Source: an uncultured Clostridia bacterium
GTDB taxonomy: Bacteria; Bacillota; Clostridia; Christensenellales; Borkfalkiaceae
Assembly: GCA_904374385.1 (NCBI GenBank)
Contig: CAJFGA010000016.1
Location: 1 to 34,885, forward strand
Direction: 5' to 3'
DNA: 34,885 nucleotides
How positions within the stretch are numbered: the first letter of the stretch is position 1; every line of letters starts with the position of its first letter. Shown here piece after piece: positions 34,069 to 34,885 of this stretch. A program made the position numbers and the translations under genes. The notes below the pieces were generated by a model. It did not search any database. It worked only from the letters and a program-made list of their open reading frames with translations, and had not been told where the DNA came from.

Positions 34069-34079
34069 TATAGTAAAAT
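34051..34079 (+). promoter_or_regulatory. Promoter of tRNA-Ser
   Basis: TTGACA (34051-34056), 17 bases, TAAAAT (34074-34079), with predicted start near 34086, 7 bases before the mature tRNA. A second TATAAT lies at 34082-34087 without a matching -35. Confidence 0.78.
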
Positions 34080-34092
34080 TATATAATGTAGT

Positions 34093-34184
34093 GCAGAGAT
34101 GGCGGAGTGGTCGAACGCGCACGACTCGAAATCGTGTGTGCTCCCATAAGAGCACCGAGGGTTCGAATCCCTCTCTCTGCGCCA
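34093..34184 (+). tRNA. tRNA-Ser, anticodon CGA
   Basis: Acceptor arms GCAGAGA (34093-34099) and TCTCTGC (34174-34180) pair fully, with discriminator G and encoded CCA (34182-34184). The anticodon loop CT-CGA-AA sits in a CACGA/TCGTG stem, giving anticodon CGA for UCG. The long variable arm (GTGCTCC...GAGCAC) is the class II hallmark of serine tRNAs, and the T arm GAGGG-TTCGAAT-CCCTC is perfect. An intrinsic terminator follows directly. Confidence 0.97.
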
Positions 34185-34186
34185 AA

Positions 34187-34224
34187 AAGAACGTAAGCCG
34201 AACATTCGGCTTACGTTCTTTTAT
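34187..34224 (+). terminator. Bidirectional terminator between tRNA-Ser and zinc-finger ORF
   Basis: A 15-base-pair stem (34187-34201 with 34206-34220) with loop ACAT. T residues follow on the plus strand (TTTTATTG) and also on the minus strand (TTTTT then GGC), so it can end both the tRNA transcript and the convergent zinc-finger gene. Confidence 0.9.
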
Positions 34225-34228
34225 TGTT

Positions 34229-34396
34229 TTATTCATAGAAACCGATATGATTTGTTTTTTTCGTTTCTATATTTTGTTGTGTATACTTGCAACGTGGATA
34301 ATTATGACACCCAAAGAAAGTTCCGTATCTACCTTTTCTTAGAACAAGAAAGTCGCCACATTCTGGACAACGATTATTATAATATACCGCTTTCAT
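34229..34396 (-). CDS. C4 zinc-finger (topoisomerase type) protein, short or truncated
   Basis: A 55-codon minus-strand ORF. The protein begins MKAVYYNNRCPECGDFLVL and carries KGRYGTFFGCHNYPRCKYT. The Cys10-x2-Cys13...Cys30-x5-Cys36 spacing with the RxGRYGxFxGCxxYPxC context is the C4 zinc finger found at the C-terminus of type IA topoisomerases and in some nucleases. Its stop sits just before the bidirectional terminator, the normal layout of a gene 3' end. No ribosome site or promoter is visible upstream of ATG 34396, where phage sequence begins, so this may be the surviving 3' end of a longer gene. The plus-strand frame covering this stretch is only its shadow. Confidence 0.7.
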   Translation of the reverse strand: MKAVYYNNRCPECGDFLVLRKGRYGTFFGCHNYPRCKYTQQNIETKKTNHIGFYE

Positions 34397-34410
34397 ATCG
34401 TTGTTTGTAT

Positions 34411-34641
34411 ATGAGCAATACGGAAAAACTCAACGTGTCGGCACAGATGGCAGATCGGGGAATTATGAATCGCGACGAAATTAGAGAGATTTGGAATTTG
34501 CCTCCTCTGCCAAACGGCGAGGGGCAAGCATATACCATACGCGGCGAGTATTACTTACTTGGTGCGGACAATCAGGACAACAGGAACGGAGATGATAACC
34601 AAGATGACACAGATCAAGCTGACGGACAAGCAGATCAATAA
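34411..34641 (+). pseudogene. HK97-type phage portal protein, C-terminal fragment
   Basis: From MSNTEK the frame reads AQMADRGIMNRDEIREIWNLPPLPNGEG and IRGEYYLLG, followed by an Asp/Asn/Gln-rich tail. This is the end of HK97-family portal proteins (the part after the stem, with the R-G-x-M-x-x-x-E-x-R-E motif). A full portal has about 400 residues; only the last ~75-80 are present, and homology appears to stop at about base 34396-34400, where the antisense zinc-finger ORF begins. No promoter or ribosome site serves it. It is therefore a truncated gene, and it overlaps the prohead protease start by 38 bases. Confidence 0.72.
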
Positions 34642-34885
34642 ATTGGATAATGGCCGTGAGTATCGCGCAATGACATTAGAGGCGCGTGAAGGTGATGAAT
34701 CGGGAAGTATGACTGTTGAGGGGTACGCCACCGTATTTGGCCAGCCCTATATCTTATACAGCGGTCGTGGTTATGTTGTAAGGGAGCAGGTCGCACCTAG
34801 CGCCTTTGATGATTGCGACATGTCAGATGTGATTATGCAGTATGACCACGAGGGGCGCGTATTTGCGCGCAATAAGAATGGCACC
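34604..34885 (+). CDS. HK97-family prohead protease, N-terminal part
   Basis: A 94-codon frame open to the window end, beginning at ATG 34604 with GGAGATGAT about 10 bases upstream. After a short lead the chain shows MTVEGYATVFGQPY, a REQVAPSAFDD segment and VIMQYDHEGRVFARNKNGT. The EGYAxVF start, the V/I-A-P-G/S-A-F motif and His82 in the YDHE context (catalytic His of the U35-type serine protease) identify a caudovirus prohead maturation protease. The catalytic Ser lies beyond the window. The order portal then protease is standard in phage head modules; a major capsid gene is expected next. Confidence 0.85.
   Translation, partial: MTQIKLTDKQINKLDNGREYRAMTLEAREGDESGSMTVEGYATVFGQPYILYSGRGYVVREQVAPSAFDDCDMSDVIMQYDHEGRVFARNKNGT

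Noticed and set aside
34252-34398. Hydrophobic N-terminal part of the plus-strand frame before the portal fragment
   Set aside because: It is the antisense shadow of the C4 zinc-finger ORF on the minus strand, and phage homology begins only near 34399.

Overview
The window reads as a chromosomal segment of a Gram-positive, endospore-forming (or spore-former-derived) member of the Clostridia (Bacillota). The evidence is the complete spoIIIA operon (AA to AH), spoVG, a SpoIIIE/FtsK translocase, RNase Y, the Asp23-nusB-folD-ispA-tlyA order, strong AAGGAG-type ribosome binding sites, frequent TTG/GTG starts and many TTGACA-N17-TATAAT promoters. Base composition is moderate, roughly half GC by eye. 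A closer placement (for example a Christensenellales-like lineage) is only a guess.

Layout. Bases 1-7600 are a division and wall cluster: the end of an FtsW/SpoVE-type glycosyltransferase, murA, ftsQ/divIB, then a promoter-led ftsA-ftsZ pair, an inverted spoVG, and murC. FtsZ carries a very long Gln-rich repetitive linker. Bases 7619-10059 hold two divergently transcribed units, a DUF815-type AAA ATPase (minus) and ilvC (plus). Bases 10218-19657 form a long plus-strand run: ftsK/spoIIIE, rimO, pgsA, cinA, recA, nadE, several with 4-base overlaps. Bases 19882-21498 encode RNase Y under its own promoter. Bases 21499-21948 are the only gene-poor gap over 300 bases. It holds two back-to-back hairpins, an unrecognised short ORF, a terminator and a good sigma-E-like promoter. 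Bases 21949-26619 are spoIIIAA-AH. Bases 26688-29979 hold asp23-nusB-folD-ispA-tlyA. Then come a YihY/BrkB membrane protein, a DegV protein, and an ApbE / NusG-domain-II / Gx-transporter trio that may act in flavin-dependent processes at the cell surface.

The right end changes character. After a tRNA-Ser(CGA) and its bidirectional terminator lies a short minus-strand C4 zinc-finger ORF. It is followed abruptly by the C-terminal piece of an HK97-type phage portal protein and the start of a prohead protease that runs off the window. This looks like a broken prophage edge or rearrangement junction.

I did not find an unmistakably new multi-gene system. The best candidates for something undescribed are the orphan block before spoIIIA, the FtsZ linker, the CinA protein with an eroded N-terminal domain, the ApbE trio, and the zinc-finger/phage junction.
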